A program made the translations under genes and the position numbers. A stretch of 64,000 bases of DNA from Cyclobacterium plantarum. GTDB lineage: Bacteria; Bacteroidota; Bacteroidia; Cytophagales; Cyclobacteriaceae. Shown in pieces: positions 61,578 through 64,000 of this stretch (positions within the stretch are counted from its first letter, which is position 1; the number at the start of each line of letters is the position of its first letter). The notes below the pieces were generated by a model. It saw nothing but the letters and a program-made list of their open reading frames with translations, was not told the origin of the DNA and made no database searches. The stretch covers positions 355,325 to 419,324 of the forward strand of contig NZ_JAANYN010000001.1 in NCBI RefSeq assembly GCF_011290685.1, in the 5' to 3' direction.

Positions 61578-61734
61578 AAAATTATAAAAACTCGCCTCCT
61601 GCATCCAAAGTGTGATTGAAAAGTAAGTGAGCGGGTATGTTGGTTTTAAAACTTGTTAATTTATACTGCATTTAGCGGCTGTTGGTATGATTTTAGAGAA
61701 GGATATACTGATTTCAAACTAAATCTGAAATATA

Positions 61735-62280
61735 ATGAAAAAAGCAAATTTGATGACACCTTCCAGAATAACCTTACTATTTATTTCCGCCTTACTGTTT
61801 TGGAGGTGTGAAGGTCCCATAGGACCACAAGGCCCTCCGGGTGCTGATGGCCTCGATGGAGTCAATATTGTAGGCGAAGTTTTTGAAATCGTCGGGGATT
61901 TTATTCCCGGAAGTGATTTCCGCCTTCGTGGAGAGTACGGATTTGATTTATTGGAATCAGATAAAGTTTTGATATATCGATTGGATGGTACAGACCAGGA
62001 GGGTACTGATATCTGGAGGCTTATCCCTCAGGTAGTTTTCCATGAGGAAGGTATCTTCACTTATGATTACGATTTTACCTACTTTGATTATACCATCTTT
62101 TTGAATGGTGACTTTGATTTGAACAATCTGGAGCCTGCTTTGACCGATGATCAAATATTCCGGGTACTCATTATCCCTGCTGACAGGATTGATTTGAGAA
62201 TGGATTTTTCAGATCATCAGGGCGTACTTGAAATGCTGGAAATCGATGAGGAGGATATAAAGCGAATTTCTTTAAATTAA
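61735..62280 (+). CDS. Lipoprotein-like protein with short collagen-like stalk, copy 1
   Basis: A 181-residue protein. After a hydrophobic N terminus (ITLLFISALLFW) comes R-C25, then EGPIGPQGPPGADGLDG, about five G-x-y triplets. The lipobox is odd (FWRC rather than a small residue before Cys). A globular part follows with blocks shared with the next paralogue: IWRLIPQVVFHEEGIFTYDY and LEPALTDDQIF. The C-terminal end is acidic. In such proteins collagen triplets form a stalk displaying the head at the surface. ATG 61753 is a possible later start. Function unknown. Confidence 0.8.
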   Translation: MKKANLMTPSRITLLFISALLFWRCEGPIGPQGPPGADGLDGVNIVGEVFEIVGDFIPGSDFRLRGEYGFDLLESDKVLIYRLDGTDQEGTDIWRLIPQVVFHEEGIFTYDYDFTYFDYTIFLNGDFDLNNLEPALTDDQIFRVLIIPADRIDLRMDFSDHQGVLEMLEIDEEDIKRISLN

Positions 62281-62310
62281 TAATACCTGAGAAGATTAAC
62301 ATTATCCGAG

Positions 62311-62346
62311 AAAAACAGTTTATCATAAGGTAGGCTGTTTTTTTTG
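62311..62346 (+). terminator. Terminator between the two collagen-stalk lipoprotein genes
   Basis: Stem AAAAACAG / CTGTTTTT with an inner TATC / GGTA pairing and a following T-run. Confidence 0.6.
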
Positions 62347-62421
62347 TTTGTTGTTGGATATACAAAAATTACCCTTTATCTTTCAAATAAAGCATTATAT
62401 TATTCAGGTAAACCAAGATTT

Positions 62422-62967
62422 ATGAAAAAGATTTTATACTTGTTTGCATTCGTATTAGTGTTGTCTTTGCCGGCATGCGAGGGCCCCGAGGGACCCCAGG
62501 GCCCCCCCGGTCTGGATGGAGTGGACGGTGAGGATGGGGAAGATGGAATAGAGGTGTTGAATTTGGTATTTGAAGGAGTGGTGACCTTCTCAGAGGAAAA
62601 TGATTTTGCCATTGGATCACAATTTGAACTTGGGCAAGGGGACAATTTGCTGGTTTTTCTTGAATGGGCTCAGGCCGAAGGTAATTCCTTGTGGAGGCAT
62701 CTTCCACAAAATGTTTTTTTTGATGAGGGTGCCATATTGACTTACAATTATCAATATACGACCACTTTTTTCAATGTGTTCATGCAAGGAAATTTTGATC
62801 TTACTCAATTGGAACCGGAATGGACAGATAATCAAAGAATAAGAATCGTATTGCTGCCTGGGTTCTTTGTTGATGAGAATGCGAGAGTAGATTTAAGTGA
62901 CTTCGATGCAGTTATGGAATTGATAGGTAAGGATGAAAGCGATATCGTAGAGATTGATTTCGATTGA
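62422..62967 (+). CDS. Lipoprotein with short collagen-like stalk, copy 2
   Basis: A 181-residue protein, the same length as its neighbour. Signal MKKILYLFAFVLVLSLPA with lipobox Cys C19, then EGPEGPQGPPGLDGVDGEDG followed by EDG, about seven G-x-y triplets, two more than copy 1. The head shares W-R-x-L/I-P-Q-x-V/F-F and the GNFDLTQLEPEWTDNQRIRI block with copy 1, so the two are tandem duplicates that have since diverged. ATG 62422 is the signal-peptide start; the longer ORF to 62344 reads through the intergenic terminator. Confidence 0.84.
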   Translation: MKKILYLFAFVLVLSLPACEGPEGPQGPPGLDGVDGEDGEDGIEVLNLVFEGVVTFSEENDFAIGSQFELGQGDNLLVFLEWAQAEGNSLWRHLPQNVFFDEGAILTYNYQYTTTFFNVFMQGNFDLTQLEPEWTDNQRIRIVLLPGFFVDENARVDLSDFDAVMELIGKDESDIVEIDFD

Positions 62968-62997
62968 TGGTCAGAAGAATTATAAGATGATCCTTAT

Positions 62998-63029
62998 GTG
63001 CCTTTTTAGAAATAGAAAGGCACTTTTTT
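62998..63029 (+). terminator. Terminator after the second collagen-stalk gene
   Basis: Eight-base stem GTGCCTTT / AAAGGCAC with a ten-base loop, followed by TTTTTT. Confidence 0.8.
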
Positions 63030-63067
63030 CATTTTAATGCATGTTTCTTTTTTGAAATAACTTGGGC

Positions 63068-63075
63068 TATATTTG
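63068..63075 (+). promoter_or_regulatory. -7 element of hemE
   Basis: TATATTTG ends four bases before the hemE ATG; TTTC lies 20 bases further upstream (63044-63047). The mRNA may begin close to the start codon. Confidence 0.5.
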
Positions 63076-63079
63076 TGCC

Positions 63080-64000
63080 ATGCAATTAAAGAATGACCTC
63101 CTGTTAAGGGTAATCAAAGGGGAAAAAGTAGAACGCACTCCGGTGTGGCTAATGAGACAGGCGGGAAGAATTTTGCCCGAATATAGGGCAGTGCGCAATA
63201 GTGTAAGTGGTTTTATTGAACTGGCAAAGACTCCGGAATTGGCTGCTGAGGTAACCATTCAACCAGTTGATCTATTGGGTGTTGATGCAGCCATTATTTT
63301 TTCAGATATTTTGGTAGTGCCGGAGGCCATGGGCTTACCCTATCAGATGATTGAAAAAAGAGGGCCATGGTTTCCTGAAACCATAAAAAATGCTTCAGAC
63401 TTAAAGAAATTAAGGGTAGCTGATCCGAAGACGGATCTCCATTATGTGCTGGAAGCCATCCGTATGGCAAAGAAAGGACTAAACGGAAGGGTCCCATTGA
63501 TCGGCTTTGCCGGTGCTCCATGGACCATTTTTGCCTATATGGTGGAAGGGTCTGGTAGTAAAACCTTTTCTAATGCAAGGGCCATGTTGTACCAAAATCC
63601 TGTTTTGGCCCATCAATTGTTGGAAATGATTACCCAAACCACTATAAGGTATGTTAAAGCTCAGGTCGAGGCAGGTGCTAACCTTATTCAACTGTTTGAT
63701 AGCTGGGCAGGTATCTTACCAGCTTACCATTACAGGGAATTCTCAATAAGGTACATGGAAAAGATTTGTGAAGCTGTTACAGAAGTTCCCGTTACCATTT
63801 TTGCCAAGGGAGCCTATTTTGCGATCAATGAAATCCTGGAGCTCTCCTGTGACACAATTGGGTTAGATTGGAACATGAACATCGAAGAAATCCGCAAACA
63901 GGCAGATGGCAGAAAAACCTTTCAGGGAAATTTGGATCCTGCGGTTTTGTATGCGCCTGATGATGTTTTAGTTAGGCAAACTCAGCATATGTTAACGCAA
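63080..64000 (+). CDS. hemE: Uroporphyrinogen decarboxylase, 5' part (partial)
   Basis: The gene runs off the right edge; 307 codons are present of the usual about 340-345. Visible blocks: [20 protein letters not shown] (substrate-binding start), [17 protein letters not shown] (catalytic Asp), [16 protein letters not shown] and [16 protein letters not shown]. It decarboxylates uroporphyrinogen III to coproporphyrinogen III in haem synthesis. hemC is on the other strand at 44674. Start ATG 63080 is right at the expected family N terminus. Confidence 0.94.
   Translation, partial: MQLKNDLLLRVIKGEKVERTPVWLMRQAGRILPEYRAVRNSVSGFIELAKTPELAAEVTIQPVDLLGVDAAIIFSDILVVPEAMGLPYQMIEKRGPWFPETIKNASDLKKLRVADPKTDLHYVLEAIRMAKKGLNGRVPLIGFAGAPWTIFAYMVEGSGSKTFSNARAMLYQNPVLAHQLLEMITQTTIRYVKAQVEAGANLIQLFDSWAGILPAYHYREFSIRYMEKICEAVTEVPVTIFAKGAYFAINEILELSCDTIGLDWNMNIEEIRKQADGRKTFQGNLDPAVLYAPDDVLVRQTQHMLTQ

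Overview
The window comes from a chromosome of a Bacteroidota bacterium, most likely of the Cytophagales (Cyclobacteriaceae-like). The evidence is the many TAnnTTTG-type -7 promoter elements, the gene order pheT / coiled-coil ORF / zapA / rny, the families DUF349, DUF4293, DUF1684 and DUF2795, porin-family small beta-barrels, a LytS/LytTR regulatory pair and overall moderate GC. Species cannot be fixed from the sequence alone. No rRNA, tRNA, prophage or CRISPR array was seen. Both window ends cut genes: a cation-chloride-cotransporter-like permease at the left, and hemE at the right.

Layout. 1-6.1 kb: end of an SLC12-like transporter, a solitary Y1 (IS200/RAYT-like) transposase between two copies of a composite palindromic repeat, an outer-membrane barrel, the TrkH/TrkA potassium uptake pair, and a third repeat copy. 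6.1-14.7 kb: Nramp-fold transporter coupled to an LDH2-type dehydrogenase, Ppx/GppA, acyl-CoA carboxylase beta subunit, M42 peptidase, a 2-hydroxyacid dehydrogenase, and a ZIP transporter. 14.8-22.4 kb: DtxR-type regulator divergent from ZIP, ispD, a LiaF-like/LytS/LytTR cassette, DUF2795, DUF349 and ettA. 22.8-31.8 kb: aminotransferase, S1/P1-type secreted hydrolase, rpsT, radC, DUF1684, pheT, coiled-coil ORF, zapA and rny. 32-38.7 kb: an orphan RND permease between a deleted and an intact copy of the same lipoprotein family, a secreted beta-rich protein, and an HMA-AraC regulator. 38.7-41.4 kb: outer-membrane barrel, then an actin-like gene, a 30-codon ORF and a bactofilin. 41.5-49.7 kb, mostly minus strand: NSS transporter, RmlD-like reductase, lipoprotein cyclophilin, hemC, rimK, a rimB-like protease, a delta-prime-like clamp-loader subunit, a GlmU-like transferase and rpmE2. 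49.9-64 kb: Wzi-like protein, two ABC exporters, ComM, a second bactofilin, trans-sulfuration enzyme, truA, small envelope proteins, two tandem collagen-stalk lipoproteins and hemE.

The most striking observation is at 39660-40688. This ParM/StbA-like actin homologue lacks the N-terminal phosphate-1 strand-loop, but has an apparent phosphate-1 motif (VGLDLGNSST) at its extreme C terminus behind a Gly-rich linker. That is what a naturally circularly permuted actin would look like. It sits directly upstream of a bactofilin, so a cytoskeletal pair is plausible.

Other points worth a look: the repeat family with its possible transposase; a palindrome inside the ZIP core promoter next to a DtxR-family gene; an Nramp-fold protein without the usual metal-binding motifs translationally coupled to a dehydrogenase; and a lipoprotein pseudogene that keeps both ends but has lost its middle.
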